Source of the DNA: Candidatus Sedimenticola sp. (ex Thyasira tokunagai)
GTDB lineage: Bacteria > Pseudomonadota > Gammaproteobacteria > Chromatiales > Chromatiaceae
Assembly: GCA_037318855.1 (NCBI GenBank)
Contig: CP134874.1
Span: 558,598 to 622,597 of the forward strand
DNA length: 64,000 nt
Reading direction: 5' to 3'
Shown here: positions 1-9,136 of the stretch, piece after piece
Position numbering within the stretch: the first letter of the stretch is position 1
Layout of the letters: every line of letters begins with the position of its first letter
The notes under the pieces: model-generated
Told to the model about the DNA's origin: nothing
Database searches by the model: none
What the model saw: only the letters and a program-made list of their open reading frames with translations
Program-made: the position numbers and the translations under genes

Positions 1-665
1 TCCTGCCCATATAGAATCTGCATATTCTCCACTCGGTCATTCTGACCATCACCTATCAGCATTTCCCCATTCAACGCCAAGGCATTACCCACAACGTGGT
101 ATCTCTTTGTGATGTATCGATGGAGTGTGCCATCAACAAGCGGCGCCGGATCGGTTGGTGCACTCGTTAGTGTTATGGTGTCGGTTCCCGAACTGGGGCT
201 ATCCTCTTCAATAGAGGCAACCTGTACCGCCTCCATCGCATTGCAGTTCTGTATGATTGCTATATCACCTGCTTTGAGATCGTAAGATCCAACTGCCTCA
301 AATTTTTTTCCTCCTGCACTGCTATTGCTATAGGTTGCGAGCACAGCAGTGCCAATACTTCTAACCGTCATTTCGTCTGGTGTTTCGTCGGTGCCGTCGA
401 TTCCTGAAATTGCATCATCCGGCAGGCTTGCGTCATGTCGACAGCCCTTGTAATTTGCCAGGCGCAAATCGCTTGTCACCATGTCCATGCTGAATCGCAG
501 ATTCTCCTGCATGCGGCCACGTTGCTCGACCATGGTGTAGAGTTGCTTGTTGTTCACGTAAATTGTTCCCAGCCCGAACAGCAGTAGCAAACCAATAGCT
601 GTAGCGACCATTAGCTCCACGAGGGAGAAGCCGAGGCTGTCGTGAAAATGGATTGGTCTTTTCAT
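1..665 (-). CDS. pilW: PilW-like minor type IV pilin (partial, C-terminus outside window)
   Basis: The minus-strand frame is open from ATG at 665 to the window edge. The N-terminus has a 12-residue leader ending in Gly, then FSLVELMVATAIGLLLLFG, a class III prepilin cleavage site plus hydrophobic helix. The following QRGRMQENLRFSMDMV segment is typical of PilW. PilW is a minor pilin that primes type IV pilus assembly in the inner membrane and is processed by PilD. The ATG overlaps the pilV stop (ATGA), so translation is coupled. About 221 codons are visible and the C-terminal part is missing. The order fimT-pilV-pilW after ispH matches the pilus cluster of Pseudomonas and relatives. Confidence 0.85.
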   Translation of the reverse strand, partial: MKRPIHFHDSLGFSLVELMVATAIGLLLLFGLGTIYVNNKQLYTMVEQRGRMQENLRFSMDMVTSDLRLANYKGCRHDASLPDDAISGIDGTDETPDEMTVRSIGTAVLATYSNSSAGGKKFEAVGSYDLKAGDIAIIQNCNAMEAVQVASIEEDSPSSGTDTITLTSAPTDPAPLVDGTLHRYITKRYHVVGNALALNGEMLIGDGQNDRVENMQILYGQ

Positions 666-1123
666 GGTTCAAACCGATAGCTGATGTTGTGTACGGTCTC
701 TTGTCGGTCAGTCCAGTTAACGGCAATGACGTATTCATTACCCGACCGCGTGATTGATGTGGTCGTCCCAGGTGGTAGAATTTTGTTTACCATGAGGTGC
801 CTTTGCCAACAGCTGATATCATTTGTAGCGTCTGGTTTTCCCCCGGGATTACAGGCGGGTGCAGTGCCCGTTAGTGCAATAGAGGTCGTTACATAAGTTG
901 CTGCATTGGACCGATTGATGCGCATGCGATCGACCATGTCATTCATCGAGATTGAAATCTGGCTGCGTAGGTAGGCATCATGGCTGAACTGGCTGCCGCT
1001 GATCTGCAGTGCGGTAACGCCCAGCAGGCCAATGGCAAGCAGCATGAATGAGACGATCACCTCCAGCAGGGTGGCTCCCTGCTGCTTATTATTTGTTTGT
1101 GAAATTGATTGAAGCAATGTCAT
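662..1123 (-). CDS. pilV: PilV-like minor type IV pilin
   Basis: A 153-residue protein with the prepilin motif QQG|ATLLEVIVSFMLLAIG, then a stretch that matches PilV (LQISGSQFSHDAYLRSQ, with MNDMVDRMR further on). It has Ala rather than Phe after the cleavage Gly, which is common in PilV. I chose ATG at 1123; an in-frame GTG lies just before it at 1126, and the only purine-rich stretch (GAGG) is very close to both. Stop and start overlap with pilW (ATGA), and fimT ends 10 bp upstream, so the three pilin genes form one operon. Role by family: pilus-tip or priming complex subunit. Confidence 0.85.
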   Translation of the reverse strand: MTLLQSISQTNNKQQGATLLEVIVSFMLLAIGLLGVTALQISGSQFSHDAYLRSQISISMNDMVDRMRINRSNAATYVTTSIALTGTAPACNPGGKPDATNDISCWQRHLMVNKILPPGTTTSITRSGNEYVIAVNWTDRQETVHNISYRFEP

Positions 1124-1132
1124 CACCTCGCT

Positions 1133-1693
1133 TTATGAACAGGTGATACTGGTGGAGGATGGCCGCCCTATTGGTGAAATGGTGATCTGACTTCCTTGTT
1201 CACCGCTGCGGTCATCACAGATTTCGACGGAACTCACCGTATCGACGTCACCGGTTGAGTCATATATGAACTCCGTTATCCCACTGGTTTCATCCATTGT
1301 GGTTTGTCCACATGAGAGTTCTATCTCTCTGATGCTTTCACCTGCATCAAAGGTGTCATCGCTATTTGCATCTTGCCATATTCGTAGTCCGGGGCCCCAC
1401 TCGTTGCCTCCATCACTCGAATTCAGAGCGGATACTCTTACCGGTGCTCGACGTTTAGCCGCCTCGCTACGTGCAAGCTGAACACCTGAAATCATGGCGT
1501 TGTTGTAGGTAACTATGCAGTTATTGCGAATCATTTCTCTATAGCTAGGTATTCCAATCGACAGCAAAATCGCCAATACAGCTATGGTTGTTAGTAGTTC
1601 GATTAGCGTAAAACCGCTGTAACTACACCTAGGTGCCTGTCCAGGAATTGATCCGGTGGTGAGGGGGAACTGATTTGAGTCAGGTTTTTTCAT
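1133..1693 (-). CDS. fimT: GspH/FimT-family pseudopilin
   Basis: A 186-residue protein with an unusually long leader (about 27 residues), then SG|FTLIELLTTIAVLAILLSIGIPSYREM, the class III prepilin signature. The C-terminal part fits the GspH/FimT domain: AAKRRAPVRVSAL, and a late ISPIGRPSS segment near the end. FimT/FimU proteins are minor pilins of the type IV pilus. It is the first gene of fimT-pilV-pilW and lies 200 bp downstream of ispH on the same strand. FimT and FimU cannot be told apart from sequence alone. Some FimT proteins bind DNA during natural transformation; that is family knowledge, not shown here. Confidence 0.8.
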   Translation of the reverse strand: MKKPDSNQFPLTTGSIPGQAPRCSYSGFTLIELLTTIAVLAILLSIGIPSYREMIRNNCIVTYNNAMISGVQLARSEAAKRRAPVRVSALNSSDGGNEWGPGLRIWQDANSDDTFDAGESIREIELSCGQTTMDETSGITEFIYDSTGDVDTVSSVEICDDRSGEQGSQITISPIGRPSSTSITCS

Positions 1694-1893
1694 CGCTAGT
1701 GAAGAATATCTGGTTGTAATTCACAAAAAAATAATGGGGAGGCTTGGCTAAATTCCGCTGACCCATAGCAGGCTTTCGAAGGCAGACCTCATATTTCCTG
1801 TTTCGTAAAGGTAAACCTATAGTGACTTATAGGTATGTTCAACCATCCACCCGACAAACGGTAGTGAATTGGGATTGGACGGTGGTGGTTAGG

Positions 1894-2844
1894 CTATTTT
1901 TGTGAACTGGCTTGTAGCGAGTGGGGTAGTGAGAAGACGACATTCTCTTCGTGGCCGGTGAGTGATGAGACGCTGCTGACACCCGCTTCTTGCAGTCGTT
2001 TGATGACGTTTTCCACCAATACTTCAGGTGCTGAGGCTCCGGCGGTGACACCAATATGCTGGGTGTTGTTGAGCCACTCCGTTCTGATGTCATCGGCACC
2101 ATCGATAAGGTAAGCGGGTGTCTGGAGGTTTTTCGCAATCTCACGCAGACGGTTGGAGTTGGAGCTGTTGGGCGAGCCGACTACCAGTACCAGGTCGCAG
2201 GCTTCAGCCAGCTCTTTCACTGCATCTTGCCGGTTTTGGGTGGCGTAGCAGATGTCGTTCTTCTTTGGTCCCTGTATCGCAGGGAAGCGTGTGCGGAGCG
2301 CATCGATCACCTTGGCAGTATCGTCCATGGAGAGGGTGGTTTGGGTGACGAAGGCGAGTTTTTCCGGGTTTTTTATCTTAAGCTTTTTTACGTCACTCGG
2401 GGTGGCCACCAGGTAGATGCCGCCGATATCGACTTTTTTCTCATACTGCCCCATGGTACCGACCACCTCCGGGTGACCTGGGTGGCCAATCAAAATCACC
2501 TCGTGACCATCGCGGCTGTAGCGGGCCACCTCCAGGTGTACCTTGGTCACCAGCGGGCAGGTGGCGTCAAAAATCTGCAGGTCGCGTTGTTCCGCTTCCC
2601 TGCGCACCTCTTGAGATACGCCGTGAGCACTGAAGATGACGGTATTACCGTCGGGGATTTCGTTCAGTTCATCGACAAACAGGGCGCCCCTTGCCTTCAG
2701 GCTCTCCACCACAAAGCGGTTGTGTACCACTTCGTGGCGGACATAGATCGGAGCGCCAAAGATCTCCAGTGCACGCTCGACAATCTCGATGGCGCGATCG
2801 ACACCGGCACAGAAGCCGCGAGGGTTGGCCAGAACTATTTTCAT
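1894..2844 (-). CDS. ispH: 4-hydroxy-3-methylbut-2-enyl diphosphate reductase
   Basis: IspH (LytB) catalyses the last MEP-pathway step, reducing HMBPP to IPP and DMAPP with a [4Fe-4S] cluster. The three cluster cysteines are visible: C12 ([12 protein letters not shown]), C96 ([10 protein letters not shown]) and C199 (ICYATQNRQ). [12 protein letters not shown] is the conserved substrate-site stretch. ATG at 2844 gives [12 protein letters not shown] with the usual cysteine position and 316 residues, the length of the E. coli enzyme. The in-frame TTG at 2856 would add four residues and is less likely. fkpB lies upstream on the same strand, the usual neighbour, but a 214-bp repeat element now separates the two. 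Confidence 0.95.
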   Translation of the reverse strand: MKIVLANPRGFCAGVDRAIEIVERALEIFGAPIYVRHEVVHNRFVVESLKARGALFVDELNEIPDGNTVIFSAHGVSQEVRREAEQRDLQIFDATCPLVTKVHLEVARYSRDGHEVILIGHPGHPEVVGTMGQYEKKVDIGGIYLVATPSDVKKLKIKNPEKLAFVTQTTLSMDDTAKVIDALRTRFPAIQGPKKNDICYATQNRQDAVKELAEACDLVLVVGSPNSSNSNRLREIAKNLQTPAYLIDGADDIRTEWLNNTQHIGVTAGASAPEVLVENVIKRLQEAGVSSVSSLTGHEENVVFSLPHSLQASSQK

Positions 2845-2875
2845 CTGTGGTTTCAACTGTTGTGTGATTGGTTAA

Positions 2876-3089
2876 GCCGGAAATGAATGCATATAAACGC
2901 AAATGTTTTCAACTTCAGAGAGAATGCATTTGTAGGAGCGAATTTATTCGCGATCAGGCTCCGGGGCGTGTTCTTCGCGAACAAGTTCGCTCCTACACCC
3001 GGTTGGCAGAATGATGCTAATAGCGATATTTTTATTGGCTCCATCGGGGATGACCGAAGCAGATAGTGATATTTGCGTTTATTTCCGGC
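2876..3089. repeat. Inverted-repeat element with nested REP palindrome (family G + F1)
   Basis: The ends are inverted: GCCGGAAAT(10-nt insert)ATAAACGCAAAT at 2876-2904 and its complement, ATTTGCGTTTATTTCCGGC, at 3071-3089. The left copy carries an extra GAATGCAT-like insertion. Inside, at 2931-2997, is a palindrome of the tgtaggagcgaa...ttcgctcctaca type that recurs through the window. No open frame is convincing. It sits between fkpB and ispH. Confidence 0.7.
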
Positions 3090-3145
3090 CAAATCCACTG
3101 CCTCTTCGCAAGATTAAGCTGAATGTCTAAGCTAACCGGAAATCG

Positions 3146-3592
3146 TCATGGATTGACAACTTCCAGTATCTCCACGGTAAAGGCGATGTCACTACCGGAG
3201 AGTGGGTGATTGAAGTCTACCTCCACCTGCTCATCACCGATCTCACCAATGATGCCAGCCACCTCTTCACCCTCGGGTGTCTCAAAGGCAATCACCAGGC
3301 CCGGCTCAAGCTCCAGCTCAGGGGCAAAGTCTTCACGTGCCACCAAATGGACCATCTCTTCATTCCAGGGACCGAATGCGTCCTTCTCTTCGACGATCAG
3401 GGTCTGTTTTTCGCCCGCTTTCAGACCGTAGAGTGCCTGCTCCAGACCTTCGGTCAAGTCACCGTCTCCAAGGGTGAGAGTGGAGGGTTCTTCGTCAAAA
3501 GTGGAGACCGCTTCAGTACCATCGCTTAGGGCGAGGGAGAAGTGGAGAGTGACGGTGCTGCCGGGGGCTATGGTGGGCGTTTGCTGTGACAA
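3146..3592 (-). CDS. fkpB: FKBP-type peptidyl-prolyl cis-trans isomerase (SlpA-type)
   Basis: A 148-residue protein with a split FKBP fold: VTLHFSLALSDGTE near the N-terminus, GDGDLTEGLEQALYGLKAGE, a central insert (IF domain, about residues 70-120) and the closing strand DFNHPLSGSDIAFTVEILEV. The NHPLSG motif is typical of SlpA/SlyD-like proteins. It is a cytoplasmic peptidyl-prolyl isomerase and chaperone. The start is a TTG at 3592 with AGGA seven bases upstream; no better ATG exists. Its position just upstream of ispH is conserved in gammaproteobacteria. Confidence 0.9.
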   Translation of the reverse strand: MSQQTPTIAPGSTVTLHFSLALSDGTEAVSTFDEEPSTLTLGDGDLTEGLEQALYGLKAGEKQTLIVEEKDAFGPWNEEMVHLVAREDFAPELELEPGLVIAFETPEGEEVAGIIGEIGDEQVEVDFNHPLSGSDIAFTVEILEVVNP

Positions 3593-3645
3593 AGTTATAA
3601 TCCTGTTTCAATTGTTGTGACGGGGCATTATTGACCGGTAGCCAC

Positions 3646-4209
3646 TTATGGTGCAATGGGTTCCGGTTTACTCCAGAACACCTCTCCCCCTCCATTTTGA
3701 CGCGCCAGGGTGCGTGCCATGACAAACAGCAGGTCGGAGAGCCGATTGAGGTATTTTACTGCGATAGGGCTTACCTCTTCACCCTCCAGTCGGGAGAGGG
3801 CGGTCAGACGCCGTTCGCTGCGTCGGCAGACGGCTCTGGCAAGGTGGCAACTCGCCGCCTGGAGGTTGCCTCCCGGGAGGATGAACTCCTTGAGTGGCGG
3901 CAGGTCGGTGTTGAGTGTGTCCAGCTGCTGTTCCAGCCTATCCACTGATTCATCCGTTATCACCTTTTGTCCCGGTATGGCCAGTTCTCCACCGAGATCA
4001 AATAGCCGGTGTTGAATCTCAGTGAGCATCACCTCTATTTCGCTTGAGGGGCGGTGGGCGATAAGCAGGCCGATCAGGCTGTTGAGCTCATCTATGCAGC
4101 CGATGGTCTCTATGCGGGGGTTCTCTTTTTCCACTCGGCTGCCGTCGCCGAGCCCGGTGGTACCGCCGTCGCCGGTGCGGGTATAGATCTTCGACAGTCG
4201 GTAGCCCAT
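3646..4209 (-). CDS. ATP:cob(I)alamin adenosyltransferase, PduO type
   Basis: A 187-residue protein beginning IYTRTGDGGTTGLGDGSR, the ATP-binding motif of PduO-type adenosyltransferases. CIDELNSLIGLL and AVCRRSERRLTALS further on belong to the family helical bundle. It transfers 5'-deoxyadenosyl to cob(I)alamin to give coenzyme B12. The ATG at 4209 fits the family N-terminus (MGYRLSKIYTRTGD). The upstream region is occupied by a family A repeat element starting 23 bp before the start codon, so its promoter lies within or beyond that element. No cobalamin riboswitch was recognised. Confidence 0.9.
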   Translation of the reverse strand: MGYRLSKIYTRTGDGGTTGLGDGSRVEKENPRIETIGCIDELNSLIGLLIAHRPSSEIEVMLTEIQHRLFDLGGELAIPGQKVITDESVDRLEQQLDTLNTDLPPLKEFILPGGNLQAASCHLARAVCRRSERRLTALSRLEGEEVSPIAVKYLNRLSDLLFVMARTLARQNGGGEVFWSKPEPIAP

Positions 4210-4232
4210 GACGCTGCTCTTCTATGGTTGAA

Positions 4233-4469
4233 CCTAGAATCCTCAGTTGGCCGCTCCAATCTACGTGCAAGGCACTGATTTTAACTACATTGGCTGCGAT
4301 TGCATCCTTCACTCTCCGGGTGAATGACGCTACAGGGCGGATAGCACGCCTGGGTTGGCGCATTACGGCGTTACAACTCCTTGGAATAGAGTGACTATTC
4401 CTCGTCGTTGTGCCTTGTACTGCACCAACCCAAGCGCACTCTCCACTCTGTCCAACTGAGGATTCTAGG
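4233..4469. mobile_element. MITE-like fold-back element, family A copy 1 (237 bp)
   Basis: Perfect 18-bp terminal inverted repeats: CCTAGAATCCTCAGTTGG at 4233-4250 and its complement at 4452-4469. The flanks TTGAA (4228-4232) and TTTAA (4470-4474) look like a 5-bp target duplication with one change. The interior pairs with itself around a central GGAATAG...CTATTCC hairpin. Same length and family as 46963-47199, in reverse orientation. The rest of the 4210-4568 gap shows no gene. Confidence 0.8.
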
Positions 4470-4568
4470 TTTAAGGTGTTGAATAAGGTGTGATTGTAAC
4501 AGTCACGGAGTCGCGCACGAAAAACAAAATTTGCAATATTTTCATAAGGTATTAAAGTATAGCTATAA

Positions 4569-4757
4569 GTGTTATTAGAAATCAACGGTAACTATATGTT
4601 ATTAAATGAAAATATAGAGGTTCATCCTATTCCTCTTTACCAGGTTAAAGAGCTGACCATGGAGGAGGCACTGCTGGTTCTGGCGGCCGAGAAGGAGCGG
4701 GCCGTCTACGATGCGCAGGCAGCCGTTGGTAGCGAGCGGGTAAATTTTCCGGGTTGA
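4569..4757 (+). CDS. Small hypothetical ORF (62 or 53 residues)
   Basis: An AT-rich beginning followed by a charged, helical C-terminal part (VKELTMEEALLVLAAEKERA). A second in-frame ATG at 4596 gives 53 residues. Neither start has a clear Shine-Dalgarno sequence. I do not recognise a family. It lies alone between a family A element and a REP palindrome. The amphipathic composition slightly favours coding over chance. Low confidence. Confidence 0.25.
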   Translation: MLLEINGNYMLLNENIEVHPIPLYQVKELTMEEALLVLAAEKERAVYDAQAAVGSERVNFPG

Positions 4758-4893
4758 GCGTTACCACGTCCTTCCCTACGGGTGACGCGGTAGTTATTTC
4801 TCTTCAATGGCCTTAAACTTCGCCCTCACGATATTAAGCGTTGTGGCTATGCACAATAATCCATCAAACCATTGTGATGGGGAAACATACTCC

Positions 4894-4961
4894 CCGTAGG
4901 GGCGAACTTGTTTGCGACCAGCTCCGAAGCCTGTTCTTCGCGAGCAGGTTTGCCTCTACAC
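4894..4961. repeat. REP-like palindrome (family F copy 2)
   Basis: cgtaggggcgaacttgtttg at the left and gcgagcaggtttgcctctac at the right form an imperfect stem of the same type as 2931-2997 and 11132-11196. It lies about 55 bp upstream of the gene at 5014. Only a few differences separate it from the other copies. Confidence 0.7.
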
Positions 4962-5013
4962 CCGATTTCCGGTTTGTTGTACAGAGCCATTTTAAGCATT
5001 GAGGAGATTGACC

Positions 5014-5349
5014 ATGCTGATCGAAGGGCCTATGAATATTTCCATCGCAGATCCCGCGAGTGGAGAGGGGCGGGTGCTGCTGATTACGTTCACTCAAGAG
5101 TTCCAGAATCTGGATCTCGGAGCCCAGGGAGAGGCCTTCCGTGGCTACCTGCAGATGCTGCATGAGAGTGTTGCCGCTATTGGTGACGAGACCGATCACA
5201 CCCGTGCGGGCATGATGATCGTGCAGCAGTTTGCCGAGCAGCTTTTACCTCATGTAGAGAGTGGTGAGCTCGCCCTGGAAGAGAGTATGGTGATTCAGAT
5301 CTCCGATGAGTCCCAGGCGGTGGCGCTGGATAGCCTGCTTAACCCCTGA
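5014..5349 (+). CDS. Conserved-looking hypothetical protein upstream of rimO
   Basis: A 111-residue acidic, soluble protein with no recognised domain. ATG at 5014 is preceded by GAGGAG eight bases upstream, so I prefer it to the earlier in-frame start at 4999. The sequence alternates strands and helices (SGEGRVLLITFTQEFQ, LQMLHESVAAIGDE, GMMIVQQFAEQLLP). It has no cysteines, signal peptide or membrane segment. It ends 15 bp before rimO, so both are probably co-transcribed, which hints at a link to translation, but that is only inference. Confidence 0.7.
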   Translation: MLIEGPMNISIADPASGEGRVLLITFTQEFQNLDLGAQGEAFRGYLQMLHESVAAIGDETDHTRAGMMIVQQFAEQLLPHVESGELALEESMVIQISDESQAVALDSLLNP

Positions 5350-5364
5350 ACTTGAGTCGGATAG

Positions 5365-6684
5365 ATGGATGAGAACCTTCCCCAGATCGGCTTTGTCAGC
5401 CTTGGCTGCCCGAAAAATCTGGTCGACTCAGAACGTATCCTTACACAGCTACGTGCCGAAGGTTATGGTATTGCGCCCTCCTATGAGGGTGCTGATCTGG
5501 TGGTGGTCAACACTTGCGGTTTTATTGATGCAGCGGTGGAGGAGTCCCTGGAAGCCATCGGTGAGGCGCTTAGCCGCAACGGTCAGGTGATTGTCACCGG
5601 TTGTCTCGGTGTCAACGAGGCCGATGTACGCAAGGCGCACCCCGATGTGCTGGCGGTAACCGGTCCCCACGCCTACGAGGAGGTGATGACGGCAATTCAC
5701 AACCACGCCGCCCCTCCCCATGACCCCTACACCAGCTTGGTGCCGCCCCAAGGGGTCAAACTGACGCCACGTCACTACGCCTACCTGAAAATCTCCGAGG
5801 GGTGCAATCACCACTGCAGTTTTTGCATTATTCCGCAATTACGGGGTGATCTTGTGAGTCGTCCCATCGGCGAAGTGGTGCAGGAGGCGGAAAACCTGGT
5901 AGATGCCGGAGTACGCGAACTGCTGGTGGTTTCACAGGACACCAGCGCCTATGGCATTGATCTGAAATACCGCCCTGATCTGCTCGGTGGCGATCTGGTA
6001 AAAACCCGACTGAAAGAGTTGAGTCAAGAGCTGGGCGAGTTTCAGGCGTGGGTACGACTGATGTATGTCTACCCCTACCCCAGTGTCGATGAGCTGATCC
6101 CCCTGATGGCGGAGGGACATATCCTCCCCTATCTGGATATGCCGCTGCAACATGGTGATGAGGCCGTACTGCGGGCGATGAAACGCCCGGCGGCGACCGA
6201 GAAAGTACTGGATCGCATTGCCGGCTGGCGCAAGATCTGTCCGGATCTCACTCTGCGCAGTACCTTTATCGTCGGTTTTCCAGGCGAAACAGAGAGCCGG
6301 TTTGAGACTCTGCTCGATTTTCTGCGCGAGGCACAGTTGGATCGGGTGGGGGCATTTGCCTACTCCCCGGTGGTGGGTGCCCCTGCCAACCAACTCCCAG
6401 ATCAGATCCCCGAAGAGGTGCAGCAGGCGCGCCTGGCCCGCTTTATGGAGGTTCAGGCAGAGATCAGTTCAGCCAAACTTGCCGCCAAGGTGGGCCGGGA
6501 GATGGTTGTACTGGTGGACGAGGTGGGTGAAGAGGGTGTGATTGCCCGCAGTGAGGCTGATGCACCGGAGATCGACGGCAATGTTATTATAGAGGGCGAC
6601 TGGGAACTCGATCCCGGTGACTTTATACAGGTAAAGATCACCGGCTCAGACGAGCATGACCTGTTCGCTGAGCCGGTGGAGTAA
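5365..6684 (+). CDS. rimO: Ribosomal protein uS12 methylthiotransferase RimO
   Basis: RimO adds a methylthio group to Asp89 of ribosomal protein S12. At 439 residues it matches the family (E. coli 441). Domains in order: N-terminal MTTase domain ([26 protein letters not shown] and [12 protein letters not shown] supply cluster cysteines), radical SAM domain with CNHHCSFC at about residue 147, and a C-terminal TRAM domain. [12 protein letters not shown] and NTCGFI distinguish RimO from MiaB. The preceding small gene is 15 bp away. Confidence 0.96.
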   Translation: MDENLPQIGFVSLGCPKNLVDSERILTQLRAEGYGIAPSYEGADLVVVNTCGFIDAAVEESLEAIGEALSRNGQVIVTGCLGVNEADVRKAHPDVLAVTGPHAYEEVMTAIHNHAAPPHDPYTSLVPPQGVKLTPRHYAYLKISEGCNHHCSFCIIPQLRGDLVSRPIGEVVQEAENLVDAGVRELLVVSQDTSAYGIDLKYRPDLLGGDLVKTRLKELSQELGEFQAWVRLMYVYPYPSVDELIPLMAEGHILPYLDMPLQHGDEAVLRAMKRPAATEKVLDRIAGWRKICPDLTLRSTFIVGFPGETESRFETLLDFLREAQLDRVGAFAYSPVVGAPANQLPDQIPEEVQQARLARFMEVQAEISSAKLAAKVGREMVVLVDEVGEEGVIARSEADAPEIDGNVIIEGDWELDPGDFIQVKITGSDEHDLFAEPVE

Positions 6685-6695
6685 GAAAAGGCTTT

Positions 6696-6902
6696 TTAGG
6701 CGCTCTTTACACCCACAGCCTTCAGGATGATGGCCAGTGGGCAGAAACCGGTGAAGGCGGACTGAAACAGGTTAACGCCGACGAAAGCGGTGAACCAGTG
6801 CCAGTTGGTGTTGTGGAAGATTGGGCTCTGTTGCCAGCCAAGGGCGAGGCTCAGCAAGATAAAGAAGCCAGCAAAAGCGAGAATCATACGGTCAACGGTC
6901 AT
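6696..6902 (-). CDS. DUF2892-type small inner-membrane protein
   Basis: A 68-residue protein with two hydrophobic segments ([18 protein letters not shown] and a second from about residue 38) and the [16 protein letters not shown] ending typical of DUF2892 (YgaP membrane-domain-like) proteins. These small proteins often stand next to rhodaneses or sulfur-metabolism genes, but their function is unknown. It is convergent with rimO, 11 bp apart. It is full length for the family. Confidence 0.8.
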   Translation of the reverse strand: MTVDRMILAFAGFFILLSLALGWQQSPIFHNTNWHWFTAFVGVNLFQSAFTGFCPLAIILKAVGVKSA

Positions 6903-6996
6903 ATTCAGTACCTAATAATGGCGGATCTTAGCCTGGGACGGCAGAAAGCACGCGATATTAGCATGAACTAATATAAAGTCAATCTATGGTGTACCC

Positions 6997-8544
6997 GTGT
7001 CTCCTGATGATAATCGCCGTCTGATCACTGCCTTACGGAACTCCGCACCTCGGGAGGGGACGGAGGTGATAGAGACCCATATCTCTACGGTTCTGCTGGT
7101 GGGTGACTACGCCTATAAGATCAAAAAGCCCTTGGATCTCGGCTTTCTCGACTTCTCCACTCTGCAGCGCCGTCACCACTTCTGTGAAGAGGAGGTGCGA
7201 CTCAACGGCCGTCTGGCACCTGATACCTATCTCGATGTGGTGGCGATTACCGGCACCGTAGCGGCTCCGCAGTTGGGCGGGGAGGGTGAGGCCATTGAGT
7301 ATGCCGTTAGGATGAGACGCTTCCCGGCCGAGGGGTTGCTATCTCAGCATGCGGACCTGCTGACCACCGAAATGCTGGATACCATTGCAGATCGTCTGGC
7401 CTGCTTCCATGGTGAGGTCGATGTGGCCGGTGCTGATGTTGGTTATGGCGATCCTGAAATATTGATTGAACCTATGCGGCACAACTTTGATCAGGTTGAC
7501 CGCTTGGTTGATGATGCCGTCGCTGTCGAGCGGGTGACCCGGCTGGCGCACTGGACCGAAGAGCGTTATCAGCAGCTCCATGGTCAGTTGCTCAAGCGCA
7601 AGGCAGAAGGCGCTATCCGTGAGTGCCACGGTGACCTTCACCTGGGTAATATCACCCTGGTTGAGGGCGAGGCGCTGATCTTCGACGGTATCGAATTCAG
7701 CCCTGAGCTGCGCTGGATAGATACCATGAGTGAACTCGCCTTCCTTACCATGGATCTGGAGGAGCGGGGGCGGAGTGATCTCAGCGGCAGGCTGCTCAAC
7801 CGCTACCTGGAGCTGACAGGCGATTACGGGGGAGTGGGTGTATTTCGTTTCTACCAGGTCTATCGCGCCATGGTGCGGGCCAAGGTGTCTGTGATACGTC
7901 TAAGACAGGAGAGTGTGGACGAGACGGAGCGGCGGCAGATGATGGTGGATTTCAACACCTATATTGATCTGGCCGAGCACTATACCCGGGTGCAGGCCCC
8001 GGCCCTGGTGATCACTCACGGCCTCTCCGGTTCAGGCAAGAGCACCCAGGCCGCCCGTTGCATCGAAGCGCTACCTGCCGTGCGCCTGCGCTCGGATGTG
8101 GAGCGCAAGCGACTGGCTGGGCCGGCCTCTGCAGAAATGAGTGACTCGGCGTTGGATGGTGGTATCTATACCGCCGAGTTCTCACGCCAAACCTATGAGC
8201 GGCTGCTTGAGTTGGCGGCTGGGGTAGTGGAAGCCGGTTTTATCGCCATTGTCGACGCCACCTTTCTCAAACAGGGGCAGCGGTGGCCGTTTCAGCAGCT
8301 GGCGGAGAGGACGGCTGTGCCCTTCATTATTCTCGATTTTGACGTACCGGAGAGGGAGTTGCGGGTGCGTATAGAGAGACGACTGCAGGAGGGCGCTGAT
8401 CCTTCAGAGGCCAACCTTCAGGTGTTGGCGCAGCAGATCGCCACTGAGGAGCCGCTTACCGTTGAGGAGCAAACCCATGCGCTGACACTGGGGGAGGCTC
8501 CTCTCAATCCCACCTACCTCAAGGCCTGCCTGAACAGCGGGTAA
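6997..8544 (+). CDS. Fusion of aminoglycoside-phosphotransferase-like domain and P-loop kinase
   Basis: A 515-residue protein. The first 330 residues resemble the APH/COG2187 fold: ECHGDLHLGNI is the catalytic Brenner-like loop and IFDGIEF the metal-binding motif. The last 180 residues form a P-loop kinase with Walker A GLSGSGKST (about residue 345) and a likely Walker B in FIAIVDATFLKQGQR. This two-domain architecture is known in proteobacteria, but its substrate is not established, and I would not call it a resistance gene. The start is GTG at 6997; the first conserved motif follows closely, so little can be missing. Confidence 0.85.
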   Translation: MSPDDNRRLITALRNSAPREGTEVIETHISTVLLVGDYAYKIKKPLDLGFLDFSTLQRRHHFCEEEVRLNGRLAPDTYLDVVAITGTVAAPQLGGEGEAIEYAVRMRRFPAEGLLSQHADLLTTEMLDTIADRLACFHGEVDVAGADVGYGDPEILIEPMRHNFDQVDRLVDDAVAVERVTRLAHWTEERYQQLHGQLLKRKAEGAIRECHGDLHLGNITLVEGEALIFDGIEFSPELRWIDTMSELAFLTMDLEERGRSDLSGRLLNRYLELTGDYGGVGVFRFYQVYRAMVRAKVSVIRLRQESVDETERRQMMVDFNTYIDLAEHYTRVQAPALVITHGLSGSGKSTQAARCIEALPAVRLRSDVERKRLAGPASAEMSDSALDGGIYTAEFSRQTYERLLELAAGVVEAGFIAIVDATFLKQGQRWPFQQLAERTAVPFIILDFDVPERELRVRIERRLQEGADPSEANLQVLAQQIATEEPLTVEEQTHALTLGEAPLNPTYLKACLNSG

Positions 8545-8593
8545 CGCATTCTCATGAAAACGGGATAAAGGGCTAACCTAGCCAGTCATAGTA

Positions 8594-8785
8594 ACTCAAG
8601 TTTCGGCCGTTCAAATCTACGTAAAACGCATTGATTTTATTTGGATAGCCTTCGATTCCCTTCTCCCTCAGGGAGAAGGCCAGGATGAGGGAAATTAGAA
8701 GAATCAAAGCGTTAGCTTTTCAACTCCCCTCACCCCAACCCTCCTGAGGGAGAGGGGGGCTAATGAACTCCGAAGCTTGAGATAG
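8594..8785. mobile_element. MITE-like element, family B copy 1
   Basis: Ends are inverted: ACTCAAGTTTCGG at the left and CCGAAGCTTGAG at the right, flanked by TAGTA-like repeats. The interior contains hairpins of the ccttctccctcagggagaagg type. The sequence matches 56283-56457 in inverse orientation (for example the ttagaagaatcaaagcgtt stretch). The cupin gene runs into this element and stops inside it. Confidence 0.75.
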
Positions 8786-9136
8786 TAACTCTGTATCCTC
8801 ATGGCTATAAGCGGGTGCGCAACAGCAGAGCACGACCAGTGTCTTTTTCCCATTATTGGTAATTGAGTGTGCGGTACCCGGTGAGATAAGCACACTGTCC
8901 CCAGTGGTTACCGAAAACACTTTATCCTCCAACCGCATTACCCCTGTACCAGAGGTGATGTGGTAGATCTCCTCACTCCGGTGGTGGCGATGCAGGTGAG
9001 TGGTTACTCCGGCTGGAATTCTGGCCTCGGCAAGGCTCTGGTTGGTCACGCTATGGTGGTCCGGATGCAGAAGTTCACGGATCTCCGAGCCGTCTTTAGT
9101 GAGATAGGCCGGTCTGTCCTTAATCTGAGTTTTCAT
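8720..9136 (-). CDS. Cupin-fold protein with repeat-derived C-terminus
   Basis: A 138-residue single-domain cupin. The metal-binding motif is visible as THLHRHHRSEEIYHITSGTG, then the second motif PGTAHSITN. The specific substrate is unknown; it resembles mannose-6-phosphate isomerase-like cupins. The ATG overlaps the dusA stop codon (ATGA), so it is probably translated with dusA. About the last 21 residues, ending SPPLPQEGWGEGS, are encoded by a family B repeat element, so the original C-terminus has been replaced or extended. Confidence 0.8.
   Translation of the reverse strand: MKTQIKDRPAYLTKDGSEIRELLHPDHHSVTNQSLAEARIPAGVTTHLHRHHRSEEIYHITSGTGVMRLEDKVFSVTTGDSVLISPGTAHSITNNGKKTLVVLCCCAPAYSHEDTELLSQASEFISPPLPQEGWGEGS

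Noticed and set aside
2056..2886. 276-residue open frame antisense to ispH
   Set aside because: It lies entirely over a well-conserved gene and its translation shows no domain; it is an antisense shadow.
4088..4585. 165-residue minus-strand open frame through family A copy 1
   Set aside because: It reads across the fold-back element and the start of the cobalamin adenosyltransferase gene in another frame; the composition is not protein-like.
6997..8544. Aminoglycoside resistance gene
   Set aside because: The phosphotransferase-like fold is shared by many small-molecule kinases, and the fusion to a P-loop kinase is not a resistance architecture.
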